From: Sanderia malayensis | Taxonomy: Eukaryota > Cnidaria > Scyphozoa > Semaeostomeae > Pelagiidae | Length of the DNA: 64,000 nt | Direction: 5' to 3' | Assembly (NCBI GenBank): GCA_013076295.1 | Contig: RQOL01000374.1 | Location: forward strand, 2,470,743 to 2,534,742 | Shown here: in pieces, positions 45,710 through 56,257 of the stretch | How positions within the stretch are numbered: the stretch's first letter is position 1 | How the letters are laid out: each line of letters starts with the position of its first letter | Position numbers and translations under genes: made by a program | Notes under the pieces: generated by a model | What the model was told of the DNA's origin: nothing | The model's database searches: none | The model's input: only the letters and a program-made list of their open reading frames with translations

Positions 45710-47030
45710 TTTTGGCTATTTTTCCCACCAAAAGGCCAAAAGTAGTTGAGTGATTGGCTCGCAAAGCATCATGGTATACTGTGGTAAAGCTCGGCTTGCG
45801 GCGTCTGAAACTTTTGTTTTCATTTCAAAAAATTTCCATGTTCTAAATTTTCAAAACGATTAATTTTTTATTTTTTAAATTAATTCAAAAATAAAGAGTG
45901 TAAACGAAAAAAAATAACATGAAAGAAAATAAAAAAGAAAGTAAATAAAAACGAAAATACAATGCGAAAAGTAAAAAAAGTACATAATTTTAAAAAAAAT
46001 GAAAACGAAAAGTAAAATTCCGAAAAGAAAAAAAAATTGAATTGTTTTCCCAAAATAACTCTTTAGGAATAATTCCTTGTGGCAAACCTCGGCCACCATA
46101 CAACACTGAGTAATCGTACAGTTGTCTCCGTTATGTATCTCTACGACATGTAAAATTCTATAATTTACTTGCTCCGAGATGCCCGTTATGTGTGTGCTTG
46201 CTCACAGCTCGCCATGGCGATTTCAATAGAAAAAAGCCTGCTTGACGTTGCAGACACAACGTTTGATGACATCACAGTGATGTTCTGCTTCGCATGGGAA
46301 AGGTCAAAATTGCCTACTTTGAAGGTTAATAGAGAAAAAGTATACATAATTTGCAAATTTATTTGTGCCCCGTTAATCAGTGCATTGATATCCATAGATT
46401 TTGAAATAAGAACATCATGTAAAAATTCGTTGCATTAGCACTTTAGGGCATGTAGTACACACCATTAATTTTTAGGGATCCATAATTCTTTTATAAACTA
46501 ATAATCAAAATTGGAATGAAGCTTTTTTGTTGAAAGTGGCTTGTCCAATAGATTTCATTACTTGAATGTTTTTCACACTATTGTTTCAAAATCTTGAGGC
46601 GGCTGAAAAATATTGTGCAAGTAAAATCAAACCTTCCCTTACAACATATTATTACCAATAGAAAACCAAGCAAAAATCCTGCTCTGCTACTTACGACCGT
46701 GGACTCAGTTTTACAGACATCCTTTTCCAGCGTGTCAACGTTTTGGCCTTCACTTCCGCTCCCATCTGGTACCGGTCCCCAACTTTCATTGGAAATTAAA
46801 TCGATTTCACATGTTTTTAGAATTTAAAGTTATTGTTTCATTTCACAAAAAGAGCAAACAATTATGCAATTTGATTGGCTAAGAAAACAATAGGTGTGAA
46901 AAGCGTTGTTACTTCAGTGATTCATGTGTCCCTGGTTTCCCTATGGTAATAAGATCAACAACAACAGCAACACAAGATTTACATTTTTCAACGCCCGTTA
47001 AACAATGAAAATCCATGTGCGTAATACCTG
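45710..47030. other. Mostly empty, strongly A-rich at 45.85-46.05 kb
   Basis: 45,850-46,040 is nearly pure A/T with GAAAA runs on the plus strand. Elsewhere only short frames occur (for example plus 46,169-46,438) without recognisable motifs. Confidence 0.4.
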
Positions 47031-47033
47031 TTC

Positions 47034-47845
47034 ATGGGTGCCCTTGCAGAACAAGTTCGGTGCAAATGTGTTGATTGGTGCAAATGTGTCAAACTTACTA
47101 TATGTCCTGCTATATCTAAATTCCAAGATAATGGAGCAGCATACAGGACGTTTGTAGAAGATGTATGGAAATTTGAAAAACTAGACCAACTACATATAGA
47201 GATTAGCCTGGAAACACTGATGATGGGGCAGGTACTTTCCAAATACTTTTCACAATTAACGCCTGCTGGCATAAGTCATATAGAGATCAATATAATAAAA
47301 CAAAGTCACAAATCGCCAAGAAAAGAAAATGCACAGCAGTGGGAGAAGAAAACAATACAACATCTGGAAAGAAAACTACAAGGTTGTCATTGGGAATTTG
47401 CCTGGCATGTCAAAGAAGGACGAGCTATGCTTTTTCTGTGAAGATGAAAAATCCACAGAGCTATTAAGATCAGCATCCACCTTTGGTTTGGACAGTGGTG
47501 TGCGATCCGCTGCTCTGCTTTTGGAAAATGATAAACTCCTCGCTAAATTGAATTACACAGAATTGAATGGAGGCGAAGTGTCACAAGAGATGCTTGACAA
47601 GTCTATATAATCGTGCTTTGGATAAAAGAAGGAGAGAAGGTAGGCCATATGACGATTTTAAAATGGCAGATAGAATTGCTCTTGCTGAGTTAATTTCATA
47701 CCTAGAAAACTCCAGAAGACAGGAGATTTCAAGGTTCATAAGCTTTCAAGTCTAGTCAAAGAGTACTCTATGAAGGTATCACAGTTCAGATCAACATGTA
47801 CACCCAACTCATTTGAAAAACGAAACAGATTATTCGAGCTGGGCA
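47034..47845 (+). pseudogene. N-terminal half of a cnidarian multi-copy zinc-cluster/nuclease protein
   Basis: After a CCCTTGCAG acceptor (about 47,047), the reading is EQVRCKCVDWCKCVKLTICP, NGAAYRTFVEDVWKFEKL and EISLETLMMGQVLSKYF. A frame slip near 47,330-47,400 leads to LCFFCEDEKSTELLRSASTF, GLDSGVRSAALLLENDKLLA and KLNYTELNGG. Another leads to EAKCHKRCLTSLYNRALDKR, MADRIALAELISYLENSR and KLSSLVKEYSMKVSQF. The order (two cysteine clusters, LLAKL, EAKYH..CL..LYNRA, AELVSYIE, KL..L.K.Y) is that of a very common coral protein family whose C-terminal half is the nuclease-like ORF at 53.4 kb. This copy is cut off at about 47,845, where Helitron sequence begins in the same frame. Confidence 0.65.
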
Positions 47846-49727
47846 TTTCCGTTTGTTATCATCCAGATATGGCCATAGCTTTTGAAGACCGACATATGTA
47901 TCAATGTCTACATGACATTGACGAAAATTTGAAAGTACATGGTCAATCGATCACTAATTATACTCACCTTCCTCAACTTCCAGCCGACTATGTCATTCCT
48001 GAACAAGGTACTATATGTGTTATTTTCAACTATGTACTGTATTAGTAAGAATAATTATTTATCCTAAGATCGTGTAGATAAGGGCATTTACGTATTTTTG
48101 GACATTGTTTCTGCTGGCTTTCTTTCCAATTTTATTGCAATATATTTGACTTATTATTACAGAGGAAGATCACATCGATGTTGCCAATGCCAGAGAGGAA
48201 GGAGAACGAATGCTGGCCGCATTGAACCCTGAACAGCAAGCCATATACACGGCAATCACTGAGGCTATCAACGCGCAATCCGAACAGAACTGTCACTTTG
48301 TTGACGGGCCGGCTGGAACTGGGAAAACTTTCCTTTACAACACGTTGGTTCACAATCTGCAAGCCAATGGACATAAAGTTCAGTGCACGGCGTGGTCAGG
48401 AATTGCTGCAACACTGCTCATAAATGGTAGAACTTCACATTCTACCTTTCAAATTCCTATACCACTTCAAGCTGAATCATCGTGTAATGTCAAGAGACAG
48501 AGCCGGAGAGCACAGGTATTGCGCGAAACTACCCTTTTCATATGGGATGAAGCTTCCATGATTCCCGCACTTGCATTACAAGCAGTCGACCGACTGCTTC
48601 GAGACATTACACATGTTGACAGACCATTTGGTTCATGCTACTTGGTGGTGACTTCAGACAAGTTCTACCTGTCGTCACAAAAGCAGGAAGGGAAAGAATT
48701 GTAGCAGAGACTCTAAAATCACACCAGATCATTGATCTATGGACAAAGTTTCAGCAGCATCGCTTACACACCAATATGAGAGCCGTTCAAGATGATTCAT
48801 ACCGTGAATTCTCAGAATGGCTTCTCAGACTTGGCAACAAGCAAGAAGCACACGATGCACTGGACAATGTAATTCTGCCACAAGAGATATGCACTTCATC
48901 TCAAGAAGACATGCTCAACTTCATTTTCCCCATGCCAAACACACCAGATTCACACCTAATGATGGATCCTGTAACAATGTCTGAACGCTGTTGTTTGACT
49001 CCAAAGAATGACTTATCACATCAAGTCAACCACATAATTCTGGACAGACTTCAGACAGCGGAAAGAACTTATTACAGCACAGACAGTGTTGTCACAGACG
49101 ATCCCGATGAGGAAGAGGCCTACCCCATTGAATTTCTCAACCAACTCACTCCTAATGGAATGCCGTTGCACAGACTTAAACTCAAGGTAAGAACAGTACA
49201 ATCTTTCATCCTCTTCACATTTCATTATTGTGTGCAAGTCCTGGGTAGTGCACCATAAAAAAGGCCTCATTAATCACAATAATATTCATTGCATTAGGTT
49301 GGTGCAACGATCATTCTTCTGCGAAATCTCAATCCAAAGAAAGGTCTTTGCAACGGAACAAGACTCATAGTTCGGCATCTCCGACATCACATGATCACAG
49401 CAGAGATCATTACAAAGGAGCACAGAGGACAACGAGTCCTGATTCCTAAGATCACAGTCTCTACTCAGGACACGGAAATGCCGTTCAGAATGAAATGACG
49501 ACAATTTCCAGTAAGACTTGCATACTGCCTAACAATCAATAAGGCACAAGGGCAATCTCTCAGGTATGTTGGTCTGTATTTGCCACAGCCCGTTTTCACA
49601 CATGGTCAATTATATGTTGCCATGTCCAGGGCTACGTCATTTGCTGGCATCAAAGTCTTCCTTCCTGAGAATGCACACAGGCAGACAAAGAACATTGTCT
49701 TCCAAGAAGTCCTTTAAGTCTCTCCTC
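47846..49727 (+). pseudogene. Helitron copy B, PIF1-like helicase, near-intact
   Basis: The exon ending 48,007 reads LHDIDENLKVHGQSI and LPQLPADYVIPEQ. Intron 48,008-48,162 (GT-AG, phase 1) follows. The second exon has EEDHIDVANAREEGERM, Walker A DGPAGTGKTFLYN, AWSGIAATLLINGRTSHSTF and Walker B LFIWDEASM. Around 48,630, seven bases present in copy A are missing, shifting the frame before LLGGDFRQVLPVVTKAGRER. Intron 49,187-49,297 precedes VGATIILLRNLNPKKG. An in-frame TGA at 49,496-49,498 replaces the arginine codon CGA of copy A (KRRQF), then [17 protein letters not shown] and YVAMSRATS reach the stop. Two lesions only, so this is a younger copy than A. The Rep half is absent; its place is taken by the N-terminal fragment ending at 47,845. 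Confidence 0.85.
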
Positions 49728-50463
49728 CTTTCCTTTACACAATGGTGCTTTTCATTTGTACACCAGGCTACCAACCTACACAAAATATAACCACTAAGGG
49801 TGTGACTGTTATGTTTCAAGGCAGATCGCATCACACACATACAAGTGTGTGGTGTCCAGTTGTGTACACCACAACTAACCAGCTACCAGCAAAGCCGTAA
49901 AAAGCCGAGCACTGGTTTGAATGTCTCATTTCAGCCAAGCAGTATCTGCCGTGAGCAAACTGAAAACATCAATGAAAAGATGTTCAGTAGCGGTTGCAAC
50001 CACTTTCCGCAATCGGCACATCGTCATTCCTGTGTAGAGCCTGAAAATCATGAGTTATGCTTTGCCATGTTTTCCGATCTTGCCTATGACAACATGGTTT
50101 TCCTTCCTCCATGAAAACTGCAAGTTCTCCGTTAGCAATAGTTGCTTTAAAAATATTATGAATTTGTGAATAAGATTATTTATTACCCATTACAAGATGA
50201 AATAGTGAACCTCGCAGATAAAGCCCACCCTTTAAAGATTACTCTTACATAATCCAAATTGAACTTGCACTTTTCATGAACAAGGAAATCTCGAACAAGG
50301 TTACTCCTTGACGTGGTGTTCGGGCTTTTAACTAATGTAACCGGCAATCTGATTCTTCTCCTTTCTATGTACACAACTGACAACTGCGCATTTCTTGCAC
50401 AGTGCTGTATACCTTTAAAATATACATGTCTAATATATATGTCTTCGTACAATAATACCCTCA
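49728..50463 (+). other. 3' flank of Helitron copy B
   Basis: No coding frame of note. It matches the flank of copy A in order (TATGCTTTGCCATG, TTGCCTATG, ACTAATGTAACCGGCAATCT). It leads into the spliced gene at 50,464, for which it would be the promoter or 5' region. Confidence 0.55.
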
Positions 50464-52127
50464 ATGAAATTCATGTGCACATTGTTTATTCTTCTACAAA
50501 GATTTAATGAGGTGCATTTCTGCATTTTTAATTATCCAATAGCAGGAGGTTTTGCTGCATTGAAACGAGGGGATTGTATAAACTCTCATTTCACAAAAGA
50601 ACGTTGCCTCACTTTGATCAATGCATGGGAATTTTACAAAAATCGGCACCTTTTGAAATATCTGTTTCGCAATCGCAGACCTTCCATGGCTAAAAACAAT
50701 TGTTTAAAAAGGACAAGTTACAGGTGAGAGGATATTGCAAAACCTGCAAACACATTACCGTTGATCTCAAACAAAGGTAAATAGCCTTCATTGTTATTAC
50801 AACTTGCCGAGCTTATTGCTAAATCAGATTGATCACTTGCTTAGGCCAGTTCACTCTCGCTGAATGCCCGGGGTAAAATCAGGTTTTCCAATCAGATTCT
50901 CAATTTAGCTTTAATACTAAAGAACAAGTATTTAATGTTGTACTCATATCTACCTGTCATATTTCCGTTGCTTGCATTTAGTAGAATTCTTTAAGTATAT
51001 CTGTGACCATCTTAATGAATAATGACAATGACAACCACTATATAACATCTTACAGGGAAGGTGGTATTATGTTTCAATTTTTGGTAGGTACTAATGTTGT
51101 ATTTCTATAAAGCTGATGTAAATCCATATCAGTTTTGTAAAAAATCAGTAACACATGTGTTTAGCAACTTTTTCTTCATTGCAATTGCAAGTCCTCTTAG
51201 GTATATATTTTCTAAATGATTTATTTGTCATAGAAAGCATTGACTGCACCATAAGGGAACATGGAGTCAAATGTTACATAACATCTTCTGACAGTATCTT
51301 TAAAGTGCTAATTCAGGTATGAAGTTGTTAATAACACATGATCACATATATTCATACATTTTCCAACCATTACACCACAGAGTCATTCAATTTTGGAATT
51401 TACATGAAATGAAAATGTCCCATGTTCATGATTTTTATTAAACCTGTGTTGACAATCAGCAAAATATTGATTAAGATGCTTATTGCTATCCAATGAGCAC
51501 TCATACAATGACAACTAAACCAATGGAACATATAACTTGCATGATTTTCTTCAATTCAAGTTATACCTGAATTCCTGATAATTTTTCACTTTTATTTTTG
51601 AGCATAATATTTCAAGAAAACTAATAAATCTCTTTTTTCCCCATTTTTAGTTTCATTCCATTTCCTGTTTGGCAGATTTAAGTCAATTTGTGGAGTCAGG
51701 TAATTCCTAACCTCATTAATTTGTTAAATCTTACCATGAGTTTCTGAACTTTGGTTTCCTCATACAGCACCATTAAGTAGCAAATATCCACTCTATCAAA
51801 TTTGTTACTTGCCTTGCCTTCTCCTTGAATCAGATATATTGGACCGATCAGCCAAACACACTTTTGTTTTACAAAATTACCATTTACTCCTTCCAATAGC
51901 CAAACCAAGTGTTTCTCCTTCATCTATAATGTTTTTTTTATTTAATATCCATCACAACCAATACATAGCACAAACCTTCCTGGTGGCAGCAACAACTAAT
52001 TATGCCTAAATATGTTATGCAATATGTTATCACAGGCCAATTGCCATCATATGACCCAATGCATCCAAGGATGCAGCCATATCATCAGTACGAGACTTAT
52101 CTCATGAGAACGAGGATTTTAGGATGA
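50464..52127 (+). CDS. Helitron-linked spliced gene, 171 codons, unknown function
   Basis: Five plus-strand exons join without a break: 50,464-50,723 (donor CAG|GTGAGA), 51,056-51,087, 51,234-51,316, 51,651-51,699, 52,036-52,127 (TGA). Total 516 nt. The start MKFMCTLFILLQRFNEVHFC gives a short hydrophobic N-terminus; an alternative is an acceptor at CTACAAAG (50,502). The middle is basic (FTKERCLTLINAWEFYKN, YLFRNRRPSMAKNNCLKRTS). Then comes REGGIMFQFLVESIDCTIRE, HGVKCYITSSDSIFKVLIQ, FHSISCLADLSQFVESGQLP and a proline/tyrosine-rich end (SYDPMHPRMQPYHQYETYL). No family is recognised. A decayed paralogue follows Helitron copy A at 4.93 kb, so the gene has moved or been duplicated together with the Helitron. 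It may be Helitron-captured or an element-encoded accessory gene. The exon chain is inferred; only phase agreement and splice signals support it. Confidence 0.55.
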
Positions 52128-52186
52128 AAACGAGGCTGATCGCTAAAACTAATTTCCATGCATGTTAAAGACTACTATTGTGACCA

Positions 52187-52345
52187 TAGATAGACAGGGG
52201 AGCGAGGGCGAGCCAAACCACTGTACGTGGGGTGGGAAAGGGCATGAGCGGAGCGAATGCAGCGCACGAAGTGCGCCAACCACATTAAACTTTTTGTTAC
52301 ATGAGGGACTCCGGGAAGCGAACGTAGCGAGCGCCCCCGGCTAGT
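52187..52345 (+). repeat. Palindromic GC-rich dispersed repeat, ending CTAG-T
   Basis: TAGATAGACAGGGGAGCGAG, CTGTACGTGGGG, GGCATGAGCGGAGCGAATGC, GCGCACGAAGTGCGCCAACC, then a CGAACGTAGCGAGCGC stretch and CTAG-T at 52,341-52,345. Single unit, without the TATG insertions seen at 6.5 kb. It begins 60 bp after the stop of the preceding gene. Confidence 0.8.
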
Positions 52346-52686
52346 CTTATATAACAAGATTGTTCCACATGTGACCCGGAGGGACCAAACAATGGGTCAT
52401 TGTCTCCGGAACAATCAACGTTCGAAAAAATAATGGGATCAAAGGAATGTCGTTGTATCCATAAATGCTTTTTTTGGGGTGCAAATAAAGGTGCAAATCG
52501 GTATAGAAATGATCGCTGCATTGTGCTGATGACAGTGTACTATTTGGCTAAATTCTAACCCCAGCGGTTCCGGAGTTATGCCCCATTTTGTGCTCCGACT
52601 TTCTAGAAAGTTCCCCGGATGGAGTTAATGAGATGCAAAACGAGCAGGGAGAAACAGGTGTTTTCGTAGTTGAACGGGCGGCAAGT

Positions 52687-53063
52687 TTAGACCAGGCGAG
52701 GAAGGGGGTCTATCGTCACCCGACGAGGGTATTTACGAGACCAACTTCATTTGGTCAATTTCAATACGCTGATTCCGAAAATCGATGTTATACGGGCGAA
52801 ATCGGTACCACCGAGCCTCTATTTCATGTTTCAGCCTCGTTTTCGATGGAAAATTAACATTCAAGAAAAATTGGTGAGTTCATGGATTCCAATCAATGTT
52901 TGGCTGCTGATTTCGAAAATTGAGGTTATAAAGTAAAATTCGGCACCTTTGTGCCTCGTTTCGATAATGAAACCTCGTTTTCAAGTGAAAAGCTTGTTTT
53001 CGCCTGAAACTTATAAGTCAGCGATTCTTATCGATTTCAGGTCACTGATGTCGAAAATCGATG
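52687..53063 (+). repeat. Left terminal inverted repeat with subterminal units
   Basis: About 377 bp. It contains subterminal repeats starting CTGATT(C/T)CGAAAAT at 52,769, 52,907 and 53,045, exactly 138 bp apart, each followed by GT.ATA and a CGGCACC/CGGTACC box and a CCTC.TTTC box. A fourth degenerate unit lies at about 53,249, inside the arm boundary. The palindromic core GATTTCGAAATC is a candidate protein-binding site. Confidence 0.8.
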
Positions 53064-53382
53064 CCATACATCAAAATTCAGCATCACTGAGCCCCTATTT
53101 CATGTCAAATCCTGGTTTTTATGTTTGAACTCCGTTTTCAGCAAAAAAACATCGAAGAACGCACCTGTTAAACGTATTCAAAACGGACACTGTCCATATT
53201 CTAAAATTTGGAACATGGTCAATGTCCATTTTTGATCAATCTCAAGTTGCTAACTTCAAAAGTCGGTATTATTGTGCTCGGCCCCACTGAACTTCTATTT
53301 CAATACAACTAGTAAAATATATTTACAAAAGATTATGCAATTGCTTATCTGCGTTCGAGAGGTCATTTTGTTCGTCGTATTC

Positions 53383-54312
53383 TTAGAATTCATCATCAGA
53401 AGACTCATCCGTAAATTCATCCTCCAAGGCATCATCATTCGATCCATCGTAATCACCTTCATCTTCTTCGTTCGCATGCAGAAGCAGCTCTTCGACATTT
53501 TCAGGGAAGGCCTCGGGACTCCATGGAGCGTTACCCCTTGCATCCCAGCCATGTTCCACCGGACTCTCAAGATCTAATTCCAACCGGTCAGCATTTCTGT
53601 TTATGTTTGCTACATAAGCTGATCTTGCGATGTGCAGATGTAGATTGGCAGCACATGGTGGCATTAAACTCAAGTCAACCACAATTCCTTTTCTTTCGAA
53701 TACTTTCCAAAAGCACTTTGAGCGGGCTTCGTTGACTTTCGTGACAGATGGAAAACCATAAAGAAAACATGTGAACCTCTCAAGGAGCTCGATATCATCT
53801 GCATCGGGGTTGACGTCTGTTCCAAGCCTTGCAAAGGCATTGACAAATTCTTGTCGCTTTAACATCGCTTTCCAAGGTGACTTCTTTCCTTTTCGAAAAA
53901 AAGCAGACACGTAATCGTTGCCGGAGAATGCATGCAGTCCAACAACCGCTCGTCTTTTAATTGGAGAAAGTGTCGATGATGTCACATCAATTAGTTTTCG
54001 GTTCTTCCCAACACCACTGTCCAACAAAACTTTAACGCCCATGAAATCGTGCGCAAGAAACAGTGTAATTATATCGATGTGCGCTGAAGGGGATCGTACT
54101 GCCGCGGTTTCTCCAGGTAAAATAGGTGCAGCCTTTACAAGTGCTAGCAGTTTAGTATCGACTTCTTCGTGATTGCTATGCAGCTCTGGAAATGGTCTTG
54201 CTTCATCTTTGCTTATTTTCGTACATTGCGTTGCATTTGAAAAATATATGACGCGGTCATTCAAATTATGTCGGTCGTCTTCGATCGACTGTTGAATCAA
54301 GTTAAAAAGCAT
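53383..54312 (-). CDS. FEN/XPG-like (PIN-fold) nuclease-domain protein, C-terminal half of multi-copy family
   Basis: 309 codons without a stop. Residues 48-54 HEEVDTK, 75-87 around IDIITLFLAHDF, 125-143 GLHAFSGNDYVSAFFRKGKK, then WKAMLKRQEFVNAFARLGTD, DLSLMPPCAANLHLHIARSA and a strongly acidic tail. I infer a FEN1/XPG-type fold: E-x-D, D-x-D and the GSDY...GIGPK helix-hairpin region of FEN1 correspond in order to HEEVD, (H)ID and GNDY...RKGK. Family members as remembered have GDIDI where this copy has HIDI, so one metal-binding aspartate may be lost. The coding similarity continues a few codons upstream of the ATG (KNGDNKK) to a TTAG acceptor at the right TIR edge, so the ORF may be a captured terminal exon. 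The N-terminal half of the family lies separately at 47.0-47.8 kb. Confidence 0.65.
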   Translation of the reverse strand: MLFNLIQQSIEDDRHNLNDRVIYFSNATQCTKISKDEARPFPELHSNHEEVDTKLLALVKAAPILPGETAAVRSPSAHIDIITLFLAHDFMGVKVLLDSGVGKNRKLIDVTSSTLSPIKRRAVVGLHAFSGNDYVSAFFRKGKKSPWKAMLKRQEFVNAFARLGTDVNPDADDIELLERFTCFLYGFPSVTKVNEARSKCFWKVFERKGIVVDLSLMPPCAANLHLHIARSAYVANINRNADRLELDLESPVEHGWDARGNAPWSPEAFPENVEELLLHANEEDEGDYDGSNDDALEDEFTDESSDDEF

Positions 54313-54337
54313 TTTCTTGTTATCCCCATTCTTCTAA

Positions 54338-54727
54338 CTCTGATTTTCGAAATCAGCGACCGGAAGACGATAAGAATCGCTGACTTAAGTTGACTTAAAT
54401 GAAATTTCAGGCGAAAACAAGGTTTTCACATGAAAACGAGGTTTCATTATCGAAACGAGGAACAAAGGTGCCGAATTTTACTTTATGACCTCAATTTTCG
54501 AAATCAGCAGCCAAACATTGATTGGAATCCATGAACTCGCCTATTTTTCTTGAATGTTAATTTTCCATCGAAAGCGACGTTGAAACATGAAATAGAGGCT
54601 CGGTGGTACCGATTTCGCCCGTATAACATCGATTTTCGGAATCAGCGTATTGAAATTGACCAAATGAAGTTGGTCTCGTAAATTCCCTCGTCGGGTGACG
54701 ATGGACCCCCGTCCTCGCCTGGTCTAG
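54338..54727 (-). repeat. Right terminal inverted repeat with subterminal units
   Basis: About 390 bp, the inverse of the left arm. Units marked by TTCG(A/G)AATCAG occur at 54,641, 54,503 and 54,352 (ATCAG anchors), 138 and 151 bp apart. Confidence 0.8.
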
Positions 54728-55470
54728 TTGCTCGGGTTTAAACGTGAATATGTGCCGGAAATCAATTGTAAAGACGTGTCAATTGTTCTCAGGACCTGTG
54801 GAGACAATTGGTGGACAATTATTTCAAGGTATTTTCTTTATTTGATTGTTTTCGGCTGAAAATAGCACGAGTTTTGTTTTGTTTCACCTCACGTTTTTTG
54901 TGTTGAGCCGAGGGCCTAACTAAAACACGAAGACAATTTTGATTTTCTCGGGTCGTTCTGGGTCGATTTTCTCCATTTAAACTTTCGATAACTCTTTATT
55001 TACACAAGAACTAAAGTTATCTGGCTTTGTTTTTTTTGTTTTCTTGATTTTCCTCTGTTTTTGGACAGTTTTAGCCGAGATTGGGTTTTGGTGGAAAACA
55101 CGAAATTTTGGCCAAGTTAGGGGAATTTTTGTGTTTTTAAAGTTGGCTGATGAATAAATTTTTTCACGGCTTTTGTCTTGGGCTGCACTAAATACTCGCT
55201 TAAAATTCAAAACAACACTGTTAAGAAATGTGATTATTTTTATCGGATTCGCTGTTTTCTTAGCTACAGTTTGATATAATTTTTATTAGAGATTGAGTTT
55301 AAATTTTCCAGGATTGATGAAATTTTTGAAGGCAACTTTTTTTTTTCAAACTTCACACTGAAGCTATCAACCTTCGGCTTTCAGGGGGCGGCAGGGTGGG
55401 CGCTGGGCGGTCGATTGCCAGGGGGGAGGATACGACCTGCCACCTTTACTTTCTTCAGAAATGTTGCGTC
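54728..55470. other. No gene recognised
   Basis: AT-rich with poly-T runs. No motif or convincing frame. Confidence 0.4.
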
Positions 55471-55472
55471 GT

Positions 55473-55990
55473 AGTATGTATTGTAGGGTATGTATTGTAG
55501 GGTATTTATTGTAGGGTATGTATTGTATGGTATTTATTGTAGGGTATGTATTGTAGGGTATGTATTGTAGGGTATGTATTGTAGGGTATGTATTGTAGGG
55601 TATGTATTGTAGGGTATGTTATGTACGGTATGTGTTGTAGGGTATGTATTGTAGGGTGTGTATTGTAGGGTATGTATTGTAGGGTATGTTATGTAGGGTA
55701 TGTATTGTAGGGTATGTATTGTAGGGTATTTATTGTAGGGTATGTATTGTATGGTATTTATTGTAGGGTATGTATTGTAGGGTATGTATTGTAGGGTATG
55801 TATTGTAGGGTATGTATTGTAGGGTATGTATTGTAGGGTATGTTATGTAGGGTATGTATTGTAGGGTATTTATTGTAGGGTATGTATTGTAGGGTATGTA
55901 TGTATGTATGTATGTATATATGTAGGTATATATGTAGGTATGTAGATATGTATGTATATAATGTATAGTATTTTTATATATAGTATATAG
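55473..55990 (+). repeat. 14-bp minisatellite plus (TATG)n
   Basis: GGGTATGTATTGTA is repeated about 30 times from 55,473 to about 55,895 with single-base variants (TATTTATTGTA, TATGTTATGTA). It passes into TATG/TATA repeats to about 55,990. Confidence 0.95.
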
Positions 55991-56257
55991 GGTATGTATT
56001 CACATGTAACTCGAGTAGAGTGTGCCAATCCTGGCTATAGTGCCCGATATACGCAAGTATAGAGCAATAATATAGTAGAATTAACATGTTAAAAAGTAGA
56101 CATGCTCTTCTGTGACTCCGAGTTTCGTGCTTGCGCACTCGTCAGACAGACTATATCAATGAAAAATATCCCACATTACAGTAATACTTATTTAGAAGAG
56201 GTGCTAAATTTAAGACAAAAGAAACTATTTTTAATTATTTATTTAGCGTCCTATTGA

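Larger units (their letters stand above)
52687..54727. mobile_element. Long-TIR element carrying a nuclease-like ORF
   Basis: Left arm 52,687-53,063 and right arm 54,338-54,727 are inverted copies with small indels and scattered substitutions. Outer ends share TAGACCAGGCGAGG; inner ends share AAGTCAGCGATTCTTATCG. Between the arms lie the minus-strand ORF (54,312-53,383) and about 300 bp of non-coding sequence. Total about 2.04 kb. The outermost bases and target-site duplication are not certain because weak similarity (GCAA) continues outside. This looks like a foldback or Pack-type element. No recognisable transposase is present, so if mobile it is moved by another protein or by the ORF product itself. 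Confidence 0.75.

Noticed and set aside
45850..46100. 74-codon hydrophobic minus ORF (FFLFGILLFVFIFF)
   Set aside because: Product of an extremely A/T-rich stretch; Phe/Leu/Ile content follows composition, not a membrane protein.
50724..50783. CxxC-containing segment GYCKTCKHITVDL as an extra exon
   Set aside because: It follows the strong CAG|GTGAGA donor that continues the long exon-1 frame; reading it needs a frame with an upstream stop.
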